The notes under the pieces: generated by a model
What the model was told of the DNA's origin: nothing
Database searches by the model: none
What the model saw: the letters and a program-made list of their open reading frames with translations, nothing else
Shown: positions 40,035 to 50,711 of the stretch, in pieces
Position numbering within the stretch: the stretch's first letter is position 1
Layout: each line of letters begins with the position of its first letter
NCBI GenBank assembly: GCA_039105265.1
Contig: JAPFFF010000002.1
Coordinates: 2,976,001 to 3,040,000, forward strand
Direction of reading: 5' to 3'
DNA: 64,000 bases
From: Tritrichomonas musculus
Lineage: Eukaryota; Parabasalia; Tritrichomonadida; Tritrichomonadidae
Made by a program: the position numbers and the translations under genes

Positions 40035-40132
40035 TAACAACGCTTCACTACATCTTTTCACCTCACCTCACCATTTTCATTTATATGAACTCTAACTTTT
40101 CTTAACTCTTATCTTACTTACTTAATAAACAA

Positions 40133-40165
40133 ATCCTCCTAACATCCATATTTTTTATATTTTTA
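40133..40165. repeat. 3' copy of the LINE target-site duplication
   Basis: 33 bp beginning ATCCTCCTAACATCCATA, 32/33 identical to 29486-29518. It carries the last 16 nt of tRNA-Ala and a T6 run, a promoterless tRNA 3' fragment. Confidence 0.92.
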
Positions 40166-40884
40166 TTTATTTACCGTTTTAAAGAGGTACGGAAACTCTA
40201 ATTCCTGGACAAATCAAATTTAATATTATCATATTATAAATAATATAAAAAATATAATATATATATAAAATTTAATTAAATTTTTACAGATAGATTTTAA
40301 AGATAAACAAATATTAATAATTTGATGCAAACTTTCACAAAAAAAACAATAAACTATAGAATATAAAAATTTTCAAAAATAAACTTTTTTTTAAAATAAA
40401 TCAGGAGAGAATAAGAATATTTGACTTTTAAATCCTTATAATTTCATATGAATAAAAAAATGATTTTATCTTTAAAAAAATTTTTTTTTCGATTTGATAT
40501 ATTTATATATGTAAAAATCAAAATAAAATAAAAACATTTACTTATTTTTATGAATGATATTATTTCATTTAATTGCATGTTTTCTAAAAAAAATAGTGTT
40601 TTTATATATATATATATAATTCCTTTTGAGCTTTCATGCTTTTCATTTGTTTCAAAATCATAAAATATCATTTGAACAATTAAAATTCATTTTTTATGCT
40701 TGTTTCTGAATTATTCTTTTGGCCAATCATAATTTTTAATATCTTGATTTACATTGATTGTAATTAATTTATCCGATTTTTCTTTTAAAAGATTTCATTA
40801 GGGTCGAAGACCTCAGATTTCTTGTTTTAAATTTGCAATTTCTAAGATCAATTTATTTTTTAACAGGAAATTATACTCTTTATT
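40166..40884. other. Intergenic A+T-rich DNA
   Basis: This is the original downstream flank of the tRNA-Ala gene. It is very A+T rich, with a TA run near 40600-40618. A 75-codon minus-strand frame at 40444-40671 is low-complexity and probably chance. No gene is seen. Confidence 0.5.
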
Positions 40885-41870
40885 AGACCTTGTAAGGGGT
40901 ACCCGATTTACCCATTTTCAATCGGGTCAAAAATTTTAGGTATATTTTGACCAGGGGTCGCAAATTACCGCCTACCCAAAGCGGTTTTTGACCCGAAATT
41001 TTTAAAATTCATTTATCTCAAAATGTGGAATAAATATTTATATAAAAAAAGGTTTATTAAAAAATTTACAAGCTTTTTAATCCTTTTTAATAAAAATTTT
41101 TATTTCATTAGAATAATGCTTCTGATAATTTTCTCAAAAATTGTTTTTTGAAATTATTTTCTCTATTATTCTATTTAATTGCAATTTTTAATATCAGAAA
41201 ACCTTTTTTCTTGAAAGTTAATTGATTTTTTTTTGTATCATATTTTTTTCTGATTTTCATTGTCAGTTAATTTATTGTTTAGATGACTTATGAAAAGAGA
41301 AATTATACATAAATTTAAGTTACGTAACATTTTTTTATATTAAGCTTTGAAATCTACAAATTTAAAATAATACAAACTATTCATTTACTTGTTTTATATT
41401 TTTTATCTTTTTTTTCATAGTTTATACTATGCATTTTAGTTCATTTTGCTATTAATTAATGTTACTAATCACTTATATAATTAAAAAATATTGGCATTTC
41501 TTTCTTTTATTTCATGTTTGAATACAATATTAAGATATATTAATAACTATTTCAGATTTTAAAAGATTATCCTGTTTTGACAAACTTTTACTTGATTTTC
41601 AAATAAAAAAGTCTTTTCTAAATAAAATTTAAAGTATTTCATATAACAAGTCATATCATAAAATTTTGTTTTCTAAAATCAAAATTCACTTTAAAAAAAT
41701 CCATGAATCAATAAAAAATTAATTATAGAACATGGTTTTATAAAAAATAATCCAAAAAATACACTAGAAATAAAAGGGTCAAATGCGAACGCTTCATTTT
41801 TTTTTTGGGTAGTGACCCAAAAAAAAAATTTGTGGTCAGGTTAATATTTTAGGGTGACCTTTCGAAGGTT
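40885..41870. mobile_element. 986-bp MITE-like element with 11-bp target duplication
   Basis: The direct repeat TACTCTTTATT flanks it at 40874-40884 and 41871-41881. Imperfect terminal inverted repeats begin AGACCTTGTAAGGGGTACCC (left) and AACCTTCGAAAGGTCACCC (right, reverse complement). Near each end lie GGGTC/GACCC palindromes. No reading frame is seen inside. The 11-bp duplication would suit a Mutator-like (MULE) family. Confidence 0.65.
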
Positions 41871-41881
41871 TACTCTTTATT

Positions 41882-43034
41882 TCTTTTGTTTTCAATGATT
41901 TACAAATATTATAATTTTTTTTGAAATATCTTTATTTGCAATCTATAAAAATTTATTATTTTCTCAAATATAATTAGATACTTGTTTATATAAAATTTTA
42001 GTAAAATAAAAATATACGATAAGTCCAGGAATGAAGATTTTTTTGCATTCTCAAAACATCACATCACAAAAGATTTCATAAAAATGGTTTTTTCTAAATA
42101 AAAAAAGATTTTTGATCATTTTGAGCTCTTTTTTCTAATATTGTAGTTAACACTGATAGATATTTTTTTAAAATTAATGTTGTATTGAGCGTTTTAGAAA
42201 ATAGTTATATTTTGTCCTTTCTTTTAAATTTAGTTATAATTTGTTTTTTTCATATTAACATATTTATACAAATTTTAAATTTATATAAAATTTAATTTTT
42301 TTATTTAATATAATAAGATAATTTCATTTTTACATTTTTCACGAATTCTCACAAAAGTTAGTTTCCATACCTCTCGTTTTAACTAATTTTAATTATGTTT
42401 TATTCATGAATTATAGAAGTAAAAAGAATTAGTGATACATTGACACATCTCCCATTTTGCGATATTACTTCTGTCCCATTTGTATTGGGTACCAATTTTT
42501 GTGACAATTTTTAATTAATGTATCAATGAAAAAATCAATTTGAGCCATTATGCTTATTTCGTTTTTGGTATTAAGCATGTTATTTAGAGAATCGATATCA
42601 ATATTGACACTTTTTTGAGCTTGATAATTAATTATCAGTTTGTAAACCTGATATCAATATTAGATTTATTTTTCTCTTCCTAAAATAATATATAGTTTAG
42701 ATAAAGCATATATTCTCATTTTTCATTATTTTAAATTTATTATAAACAAATTTGAATACCAAAATTTTTTCTTGATATAGAGATCGAATATCAAATTAAT
42801 AATCTTGTTATTAATTTCAAAAAACGTACTGATAACTGATATCGATTATTGAGATATAACAAGCCTTTTTGGCATGCTTTTCTGGAGTTTGGATTCTTTT
42901 ATTAACTTTGGCACTTTGTAGAGCAAATTATCATTGTCCTACAATTCAATAAAAAGAAAGTCAAATTACTATACAACACAAAAAACATTTAAATATATAT
43001 ATATATAAAACAAAAAAAAAAAAATTATTATTTT
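41882..43034. other. Intergenic A+T-rich DNA
   Basis: This stretch lies downstream of the minus-strand NOT1-like gene. Runs of A and T and short AT repeats (near 42996) are seen. No gene or clear element is seen. Confidence 0.5.
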
Positions 43035-46000
43035 CTATTCATGAACAACAATTGTGTGAGCAGATGGAGATCTTGTTATCAGCAACTGACCAATTATTCG
43101 CTTAGCATTGATATAAGTTTCATACTCTCCACTTTTCTCCAAGATATCCTTAATTTCATGACCAAATTTGGAGTCAATCAAATTGAAGGTATTCTTTACC
43201 GATAAAGGTGGCGAAGAAACGCAAAACAACCTTCTGATGAGTTCGATAATAATTTGTTCTTTGATGATTTCGGAAGCAACCTCGAAGAATGACAAAATAA
43301 AGTTCATTGCTGCAAAAGAGTGTCTACTTGGATATCTTAACTGATCTACAACTGCGATTAAGAATATCTTCATATCATCTTGGTCAAAGTCGAGGGCTAT
43401 TTTGATCAACAATTGATGAACTTCGTCGATAAAGTTAGAGAAGCAATAAATCACGAAATGCGTAATGATTTTTGGGACGTATTTAAACTCATTTTTACTA
43501 TTTAAATTTTCTTTATTTTTGATTGAATTTTTCAATACATTTATAATAAACTCGACTTTTTCAATGCTCACAAAACTTGTCAAATCGCATTTCATATTAT
43601 TTGAATTAATTTCACTATTGAAAAAGTTGTCACTTTGACTTATTGCGACTATCCGATTAATGACATCAGCAATATTGACAGCAGAGATGATTTTCTCACT
43701 GGAAAAGCCCATCGGTGGACAGCTGTCAGGGTCCTGCTGTTTCAAACTTGCTGAAAGAATCAAATTTCTGTATTGGACGAAGTTTATCGGAAGCTTCTCA
43801 AGGATGAGTGGTGCATAAGACACAAAAAACAAAGGTTGCGAAGCAGCTGTTGTTGCCAAGATTCTAGCAACAGGCTTGTAGAAGACTTCTGGACAAGATT
43901 CGACCAACTGGAAGCAAATTCCTAAGAATTTGATACAAAAAGTTAAAACTTTTTGTGAACTTTGTCTCAAAAAGTTCGGGAAAACAGTTTTGTGCATGAT
44001 AATTTGAATCCAGCAGCAAGAAAAAGTTGGAAAGTGACCCGGATTCAACCCGTCAAAAAGTTGCATCATTCTTTCAGTGTTCTGAAAATGAAGAAACGTC
44101 AAAAAACCGTAAATTAACCGAAAAAACGGTTTTGGACAAACGTTAATTGCGGTTGTTGCAATTGACTCAATGACCTTAACCGTCAAATTTTCAAGGTTGA
44201 ATTTTCCAGAACATTTTGAGAGTGCAAAACAGAGGCAGTCAATAATTGAATAGTCTATCGTCGTGCAGTTTATCGGCGAGTGACTTTTTGTCGTCGCGTG
44301 AAGGACGAAAAGAATCAGTGATCGGACACTGTTTATTGACGGTTTGTCCATCTTACTGATGAAGTCAGTCCTATCGTTCGGGTTCTTTGAAAAAGTGAGA
44401 AATGAATGAAGTAAGGGAAGGTTGCTTGAATCAGGCATCGGAAGCGTGTATCGTTGGACGGTTGGAATTCTACAATCAAGTAAAATTTTGGTTGACGTGA
44501 AGGAACTTTGTGTGCCGTATTTTAGACAGAGTGGCATCAATTTTAATATTTTGGTCAATGCAATTGACCTTGTAACCGGATTTGTCAAAAGATTTGAGAA
44601 AAGTGAGTTGATTTCAGTATCCGTTACAATTTTGGCTTTAAAACAGATTTCAAGAATCTCTTTACTAGGAAAGGCTTGTTGGAAAAGTGAAGAAAAGTTT
44701 ATGCAAACTTGATTTCGATTCCGCTTTAATATTTTGTAAAAAAGTCGTTGAAACAATCTAGATATCGATCGATCTCGAGATAATGAAAGCGATATTATAC
44801 ATTGAAGAAATGGAATATTCTGTATATCCCTGTCAATATTTATGAATTTTAGGTTTTTGGGGGTGCCAAAAAAATAAAATTTTTCTATTAATTTTATATT
44901 AGATAATATCTTTTGAAAGGTGGGCGGCATGTTGTTGGTATTGAGATCTGGGAAATAAAAAAAGTATCCATAAAATAAATCAGGATCATTTATAACTATT
45001 TGGTTTGCTGTCGGCTTTTGAAATATTATTGATCCGTTATCTGTTTTTATAAATGGCGTAAATAAAATAGGAGAGTTGGGGATAACATTATATACGCGGT
45101 GTGTAAAATAAGAAAAATCAATATCAAGCATCTTTTCAAATTTATTAAGCATTTCAATTACATCGGTTCTTAAATCTTTGATTTTTCTAATTGGTGCAAT
45201 CATTTCTATAATTGATCGAGTATATGGATTTTGCATTATATTCTTTTTTGATATGTTTGTGAAAAAACCAATAAGTAAATAAAGAATCTCTAAGATTGTT
45301 CCATCATTAACTGATGATCTAATAAGATTTTGAATAGGAAAAAGAAAAAAAAGAGGCGGTGGTCCATCTTGTATTGACAAGCAAGAAATCCAATTTCCTA
45401 ATCTTTCAAACTGAGAATGATAATCATATGCTTCCCATTGAATGGATCTCGCTTGTTCAAGTAAAAATAACGTACCATTACATGCTGATCTTAACAAATC
45501 AGTATTTTTATAATGCTTTACTGGATTAAAATGCAAAAGAATTCGAACATGATATGAGTATCGATCTTCTTCTGGTAATTTTTTTGAAAATTCTATTGAA
45601 TCAAGAAAATTGTCTCTTATTTGATATTTTGAATCTTCAGTAAATTTGAGGTGAGAATTTGAAATAAAATATGTTGGTTTAAACTCTGATTGATGTTTTG
45701 GATCAATCCAATGATATTTTGTTTCGTATGAACTAATTATTTGATATTGAATAAAGGTCGGAAGAGAGTTATATAAATCGAGATCGTAGTATTCAAGATT
45801 AGGTACATTGAGAAGAGACTTACAAAATTTTGTAAATTTATTTAATCTAGGATATATGGCATGTGCAAAAATGATTGCATGCTTTATTCCTTTTTTTGTA
45901 TTTAGATTAGCAATTAATTGCGTCATAAAAATGTATAAAGTTGGAGGAGGAACCAAATTATTAATAGTAAACCAGCCAATTAAAGCAATTGATTTCTTTT

Positions 46001-46187
46001 TAATGGGAGTCTCTAAAAGTATATGAAGGATACAAGTAAGTTGTTTAAACTCTTTAATATTTAAGAAGTGGATTAATTGAGGAAATATCAATGAAATAGG
46101 TTGCTTTAATAACTCTGTAGCGATGTTAATATATTTATTATCGAAATCTATAGAATAAAATGTTGGATAATGCGCTTTTGTTTCCAT
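43035..46187 (-). CDS. NOT1-like scaffold of the CCR4-NOT complex (short form)
   Basis: 1,050 residues from the ATG at 46187 (a TTG lies one codon upstream). Residues about 225-360 resemble the MIF4G domain of CNOT1, including 'LGNWISCLSI...PPLFFLFPIQNLIRSSV' against 'LGHWLGLLTL...' and the following 'NPYTRSIIEMIAPI' and 'LRTDVIEMLNKFEKMLDID' against CNOT1 'NPWTMAIMNVLAEL' and 'LKFEIEVLCKNLALD'. The C-terminus (about 950-1030) matches the Not1 domain: DQLRYPSRHSF...FEVASEIIKEQIIIELIRRLF. CCR4-NOT deadenylates mRNA and represses translation. At half the length of yeast or human NOT1 (about 2,100-2,370), it seems to lack N-terminal HEAT repeats or part of the middle. The segment about 43690-44350 is GC-richer than the rest. 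Confidence 0.7.
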   Translation of the reverse strand: METKAHYPTFYSIDFDNKYINIATELLKQPISLIFPQLIHFLNIKEFKQLTCILHILLETPIKKKSIALIGWFTINNLVPPPTLYIFMTQLIANLNTKKGIKHAIIFAHAIYPRLNKFTKFCKSLLNVPNLEYYDLDLYNSLPTFIQYQIISSYETKYHWIDPKHQSEFKPTYFISNSHLKFTEDSKYQIRDNFLDSIEFSKKLPEEDRYSYHVRILLHFNPVKHYKNTDLLRSACNGTLFLLEQARSIQWEAYDYHSQFERLGNWISCLSIQDGPPPLFFLFPIQNLIRSSVNDGTILEILYLLIGFFTNISKKNIMQNPYTRSIIEMIAPIRKIKDLRTDVIEMLNKFEKMLDIDFSYFTHRVYNVIPNSPILFTPFIKTDNGSIIFQKPTANQIVINDPDLFYGYFFYFPDLNTNNMPPTFQKILSNIKLIEKFYFFGTPKNLKFINIDRDIQNIPFLQCIISLSLSRDRSISRLFQRLFYKILKRNRNQVCINFSSLFQQAFPSKEILEICFKAKIVTDTEINSLFSNLLTNPVTRSIALTKILKLMPLCLKYGTQSSFTSTKILLDCRIPTVQRYTLPMPDSSNLPLLHSFLTFSKNPNDRTDFISKMDKPSINSVRSLILFVLHATTKSHSPINCTTIDYSIIDCLCFALSKCSGKFNLENLTVKVIESIATTAINVCPKPFFRLIYGFLTFLHFQNTERMMQLFDGLNPGHFPTFSCCWIQIIMHKTVFPNFLRQSSQKVLTFCIKFLGICFQLVESCPEVFYKPVARILATTAASQPLFFVSYAPLILEKLPINFVQYRNLILSASLKQQDPDSCPPMGFSSEKIISAVNIADVINRIVAISQSDNFFNSEINSNNMKCDLTSFVSIEKVEFIINVLKNSIKNKENLNSKNEFKYVPKIITHFVIYCFSNFIDEVHQLLIKIALDFDQDDMKIFLIAVVDQLRYPSRHSFAAMNFILSFFEVASEIIKEQIIIELIRRLFCVSSPPLSVKNTFNLIDSKFGHEIKDILEKSGEYETYINAKRIIGQLLITRSPSAHTIVVHE

Positions 46188-46589
46188 CAACTATCGAACT
46201 TTTTGTTTAAAAAGTTTTCAATTTAAAATCTCGAGTTTCTCAATTTTCAATTAATATTTGGTCTCATAGCATTCACATCAAACCATTAGATAAAGGATCA
46301 ATCATTTTATTTTATGATATGATATTATTTTCCTCTGCTCCCATGATAGATCTTTTATAGTTAATACATTAATAATACAAATTATAATGAATGATTATTG
46401 CACTTGTAAAATCATTTGAAAGAATATAAATTATTCTATTCGTGTGATAACTAAAAAACAATTATTTAATATAAAAAAAAAAAACAAAGAAAAAACATTA
46501 AATTTATACAATCTTTTTTCTATAAACACGTTAGATTTTAAATAGAGAGAAACTTTTTGTGAGTTTAAATGATATTTTAAAATATTTTA
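46188..46589. promoter_or_regulatory. Shared upstream region of NOT1-like and RING genes
   Basis: A 402-bp divergent spacer. GAACTTTTTGTTTAAAAAGTT lies 5-25 bp from the NOT1 ATG and GAAACTTTTTGTGAG lies about 26-40 bp from the RING ATG. The shared CTTTTTG core next to both starts is seen; a promoter role is inference. Confidence 0.35.
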
Positions 46590-47771
46590 ATGAGTCGTGC
46601 CAGACATAATATACAGCCTGGCTCAGCTATGTTTGTTCGTGGTAATAGCCTTCATTCACCACAATCTACAATGCGAAATGCATCAGTTCATTCTACAGAC
46701 ATATCACAAAATACATCACAATCTTCTTCTACCAATAATCCGTCTCATAATATACGAACCCATGCAATTAATTACGGTGAAATTCTTTCCAGGCGTGAAT
46801 CAGCTCATAGAACAGGCGATAATCGTCCATCAATAAATGCGCAACAACGTCAAAGAAACTCAAGAAACCAAACCACCAGTGGCGCGAGAATTGGAAGTAT
46901 TAGAAGTACTGAAAATATCCACAATTTCGAAAATTCACCAAATTCTTCTACTTCTACCACAAGTCAAAGGCTTGGACAAATTAATCGACGACTTCGAAAT
47001 AATCTTAATAATATTAATCAACCAGCATCAGCAATGTCAAATATTTCCCCAGTAGCAAGCATTCAAGCTTCACACGAGCGGTTAGTTAGGCAACAGCAAT
47101 CCCATCGATATCAAAATCAACAGCAACGCCAACTTCGAAACTTAATGATACAACAACACCAACAGAGTTTACAATTGCAACGAAATCTTGCTCGACAACG
47201 CCATCAACAACAGCTTCATCAATATCGAATGAATCAATTAATCTCGCTCTTATCTGAGAATGAGGCAGTCCTTCGTTCTCGTGAAGAGCGTGATTCGCAA
47301 CTTCATCGTATCTCTACAATGAGTGACGAAGCTCTATCAATCATTGAGCGTATCCATAGTAATCTGGAAAGACACGAAGACGAAGAAATTTTTGGAATTG
47401 AATACGTGGATGATGATAATAATGATTTTGGAATTGATGATGATGTTGAAAGAATTATTGAAAACGGCCTATATCAAAATGAAAATGACGATTCATCAGA
47501 TGAATTCGATGCTGAAGATGAAAATGGAAATATTATTCACGTTGTTAAGAAAAAAATGCGACCAAATGTTCCTGTAACTAAATTGGACCCTAGAGTCGTT
47601 ACTGATGATGAAATAAAAAGCGGATTAGAGTGCCCAATTTGCATATCTGAATTTAAAAAAGGAGATATTATTGCGGAATTAAAATGTAGCCATCTTTTTC
47701 ATAAAGATTGCGTTGCTGAATGGGTTAAAAAGCATCCAACCTGTCCTGTATGTAGAGCAAGTACCGTATAA
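46590..47771 (+). CDS. RING-H2 E3 ubiquitin ligase
   Basis: 393 residues. The last 45 form a C3H2C3 RING: CPIC-ISEFKKGDIIAELKC-SHLFH-KDCVAEWVKKHPT-CPVC, at about residues 347-388. The first 260 residues are polar and low in complexity (Ser/Asn/Gln/Arg), with a Q/R-rich helical stretch (HERLVRQQQSHRYQNQQQRQ) at about 160-215. An acidic segment (DDDNNDFGIDDDVERII...DDSSDEFDAEDENG) precedes the RING. No membrane span is seen, so it is probably soluble. C-terminal RING-H2 with a disordered N-terminus is the layout of Praja/RNF38-type ligases, which move ubiquitin from an E2 to a substrate; the target is unknown. Confidence 0.85.
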   Translation: MSRARHNIQPGSAMFVRGNSLHSPQSTMRNASVHSTDISQNTSQSSSTNNPSHNIRTHAINYGEILSRRESAHRTGDNRPSINAQQRQRNSRNQTTSGARIGSIRSTENIHNFENSPNSSTSTTSQRLGQINRRLRNNLNNINQPASAMSNISPVASIQASHERLVRQQQSHRYQNQQQRQLRNLMIQQHQQSLQLQRNLARQRHQQQLHQYRMNQLISLLSENEAVLRSREERDSQLHRISTMSDEALSIIERIHSNLERHEDEEIFGIEYVDDDNNDFGIDDDVERIIENGLYQNENDDSSDEFDAEDENGNIIHVVKKKMRPNVPVTKLDPRVVTDDEIKSGLECPICISEFKKGDIIAELKCSHLFHKDCVAEWVKKHPTCPVCRASTV

Positions 47772-48231
47772 TATGTATATATATAGATATTTTTGTTTGT
47801 TTTTAATAAACTCAATATAAATAAGAAAAATGCTTCTATATCATTGCTTTTTAAACTTTAAATTTGAAAATGAAATTTTTAATCATTTTGCGTTTGTTCT
47901 AATTTAAAGCATTGCGAATAGCCTATTTTTCTTTTAGTGAATAATTTATAAATATTTTCTTGTCAATCACATATATTTAATAAAATACCATTCTATTAAA
48001 TTAAAACTAAGGGATAAGAAAAATAATTTTATTGATCCCAAATAAATTGCTGTGGTGATTTATTATTATATATAATAAATGTATATAGGTTGAACCTTTG
48101 TTTCGACGAAAATATATAATATGAAAAAACTAGAATAATGATTATATATGATTTAATCAAAATTTTATTTTGCATAACAAGATCATGTTGAATACATAAA
48201 ATAAACATTTTATTATATATATACAGTCAAT
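47772..48231. other. Intergenic region between convergent genes
   Basis: 460 bp between the RING gene (plus) and the Myb gene (minus). It is A+T rich with an AATAAA at 47804. No gene is seen. Confidence 0.5.
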
Positions 48232-48819
48232 CTATAATTGATTTAAACAAACACATTTAGGATTTTTAGCATGAACAAAAGTTCTAACTTGAGGAGTATT
48301 TACTATCGCCATCTGCTTCTTTTGCTTTTGCTCAAGAAACAAATATGCATTTTGATTGACAGAAACTATATTACGTTTTCGTTTCTTTTTATTGGACATA
48401 ATTTCGCCATTTTCATTTCTTAAAATTTGTAAATTTCCGTTTATATCAGTATAAACAACACCTTTTAGATGTGAGTACCATCTATTTTTCACATCGTTTC
48501 CAGTTCTTCCATTAAACATTTTTGAAATGAATGTCCATTTGTTTCCATATAACTGAACCATTTGAACAAGAAGTGTGTCTTCAGAAGTTGTCCACGGTTC
48601 AAACTTAATTGATGGATTTAAATATTCAGACCAACGCTCCCTACATTGCCTAGCTGTCCTTCCTTTGATAACAGACGCAATAGTTTTCCAATTAGGAAAT
48701 TGCTGCGATGATACAAGCTCTACAAGCTGGGCATCTTCTTCAGGTGTAAATGGTTTGCGAGAAAATAAAGGATGTTTTTCGTTAGCTGTATTTTTTGCGC
48801 TTTTTTGGATATTTTCCAT
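48232..48819 (-). CDS. Two-repeat Myb transcription factor
   Basis: 195 residues from the ATG at 48819 (a TTG precedes it by one codon). Two Myb repeats: KPFTPEEDAQLVELV...NWKTIASVIKGRTARQCRERWSEYL (about 21-71) and KFEPWTTSEDTLLVQMVQLYGNKWTFISKMFNGRTGNDVKNRWYSHL (about 74-120). The recognition-helix ends RQCRERW and NDVKNRW are typical of DNA-binding R2R3 proteins, and the hydrophobic positions are all present. A basic stretch NKKKRKR (about 145) could be a nuclear localisation signal. Small R2R3 Myb proteins of this build regulate transcription in trichomonads; which promoters this one binds cannot be told. Confidence 0.88.
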   Translation of the reverse strand: MENIQKSAKNTANEKHPLFSRKPFTPEEDAQLVELVSSQQFPNWKTIASVIKGRTARQCRERWSEYLNPSIKFEPWTTSEDTLLVQMVQLYGNKWTFISKMFNGRTGNDVKNRWYSHLKGVVYTDINGNLQILRNENGEIMSNKKKRKRNIVSVNQNAYLFLEQKQKKQMAIVNTPQVRTFVHAKNPKCVCLNQL

Positions 48820-49773
48820 CAAAATAAAATTAATCTATTATCTTCCCAAGAATGAAAACAATAAATGATATGATTATCAAATGAAAAATTTGAATTCATA
48901 ATCTTTTAAAAAATGAATGAGTTGTAAACTTTTTGAAAGAAATCAATCTAATTAAAAAAATTAAAAATGTTCGATATATTCTATGCATTTTTATATTTTA
49001 AGACTTGTAATGATATATCACCTATAATATCTCATTTTATACAGTTTAATTAATAATTCAAATTTGTGTGCGTTATATTCAAAATAAATATTATTTTATA
49101 TAGCACTATAGTTTTTATAAAAAAATATTTAATTTTAAAATATGTATCATTATTAAATTTTATATATAATAAGTGCTATATAGCATTCATTATAAATTTA
49201 AATATAAAGATAACACAAATTTATAGTTTTCATTATCAACTTTTCGAATTGTATTTTTCAATGACATTCAATTATTATTTACTGTAAAATAATTTATTAT
49301 CAACGGAGAAGAAATTTGTCACTTTTTTTGTAAAACCATGATCGAAAAAGTCTTTTTTGACTAACGTAAAGCTGATTTACATACTCATATAAAATGAAAG
49401 TATTCAACTCTATTCGTTTATAAAGATAAATTTTAAAATGAATGAAAAAATTTTCAATGTATAAACTCAATTTTTGAATTAAACGTTGATAACAAATTCT
49501 GATAAATGGTCTTTTTATGATCTTATTTGTTTATAACTGTATTATTTAAATAATATCATAACATATAATTAAGATATATTATCTTGATCATAATATTTAG
49601 TAAGTTAGTAAATAATCGTGAAATAATGCATCAAATAACCTTAAAAATGACAAAAAAAAAATTCAACTTTTTGAATATCATAATCGAAAATCAAACAAAA
49701 AGAGACCACTGCAAGCCAAATAAATTTCTTTTATTTGAAATATAATTGATATTAATATATTTTTGCTCCAAAA
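48820..49773. other. Intergenic A+T-rich DNA
   Basis: This is the region upstream of the Myb gene. CTTTTTGAAAG lies near 48930. A 73-codon plus-strand frame at 49066-49287 is low-complexity and probably chance. No gene is seen. Confidence 0.45.
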
Positions 49774-50628
49774 ATAAATCTATATTTTTAATATCTGTTT
49801 GATCTTTCTGTTTAATATTGAGATATATATATTTTAAAATTTATGCAAATTTTTTTTCTGAAAAAGTTGATAATTTCATTCAAAAAATATCTGTTTTATT
49901 AAAATGATTTATAATTCGATAATTATGAATACGATTATTATGAAATTATAATAAAGTAATTATATCATGTTAATGAATAAGTGTACAAAATATTATAAGA
50001 AAATTGGCGCTACGTTTTTAGAAAAATAACATTTCAAATTGATAGAGTTTTATTGGTTGAGGACAAATTATTCTGATTAACGATTAATAATTGAATATAA
50101 TTGTTTTTTTTATAATTCATTAGCTAATTTATAAAAAAACGCAATGATAATATGGCCATATTAGTTATTTTCGTATTTATTTTATATTTCAACGAAATTT
50201 AAATGCCTCTAAAAAAATATCATTATTGATATGAATATATAAAACAATTATGTGTTAATTGTTTCAATTCTCATGCATATATATACATTCAATTGCCATC
50301 ATTTTGTGGCTAATTAAAATAATCATTTATATTGGTTTGAACGAATATTATTCAATCATTTTAAATTAAGATGTCTTTTACTAAAAACGTAGCCCCAATT
50401 TTCTTATAATATTTTGTACACTTATTCATTAACATGATATAATTACTTTATTATAATTTCATAATAATCGTATTCATAATTATCGAATTATAAATCATTT
50501 TAATAAAACAGATATTTTTTGAATGAAATTATCAACTTTTTCAGAAAAAAAATTTGCATAAATTTTAAAATATATATATCTCAATATTAAACAGAAAGAT
50601 CAAACAGATATTAAAACTGTAGATTTAT
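49774..50628. mobile_element. Inverted-repeat element: 248-bp arms, 359-bp spacer
   Basis: Arms 49774-50021 and 50381-50628 are reverse complements with only about three differences (GGCGC against GGGGC next to the spacer; two near the outer end). The spacer has no reading frame. At the exact outer ends GCTCCAAAA (49765-49773) and GCTTCAATT (50629-50637) may be a decayed 9-bp duplication. Long terminal repeats with 9-bp duplications would fit a Mutator-like non-autonomous element; a recent palindromic duplication is the alternative. Confidence 0.75.
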
Positions 50629-50711
50629 GCTTCAATTTAAAAATTATTTTTATTATTAATAAAATATGATAAAATATTTTTCTCCCTTCTCACAATTTTG
50701 AAAGTTTATTG

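Larger units (their letters stand above)
29519..40132 (+). mobile_element. Full-length tRNA-Ala-targeting LINE, RLE (R2/NeSL-like) class
   Basis: A 10,614-bp non-LTR retrotransposon defined by the 33-bp target duplications on both sides. It has a 25-nt 5' leader, one uninterrupted ORF of 3,496 codons, and a 3' UTR of about 98 nt ending TTAATAAACAA with no poly(A) tail, as in several site-specific RLE elements. The endonuclease is the C-terminal restriction-like type (CCHC knuckle, then RPD...E); no N-terminal APE domain is seen. The tRNA gene upstream is complete; only a 3' fragment of it is repeated downstream. With an open ORF and a duplication that is 97% identical, the copy looks young and may be active. 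The RLE class is seen in sequence; the exact clade is inference. Confidence 0.9.

Noticed and set aside
29519-40132. LTR or DIRS retroelement
   Set aside because: There are no long terminal repeats or tyrosine recombinase; the RT motifs, the C-terminal restriction-like nuclease and the target duplication are those of a LINE.
40444-40671. 75-codon minus-strand reading frame
   Set aside because: A+T-rich low-complexity translation with no domain features.
49066-49287. 73-codon reading frame
   Set aside because: It is I/F/Y/N-rich, as expected of chance open frames in A+T-rich DNA, with no conserved pattern.
49774-50628. Remnant of a virus-like element with long inverted ends
   Set aside because: No capsid, polymerase or integrase frame is present between the arms and the whole is under 0.9 kb; a small DNA-transposon derivative fits better.
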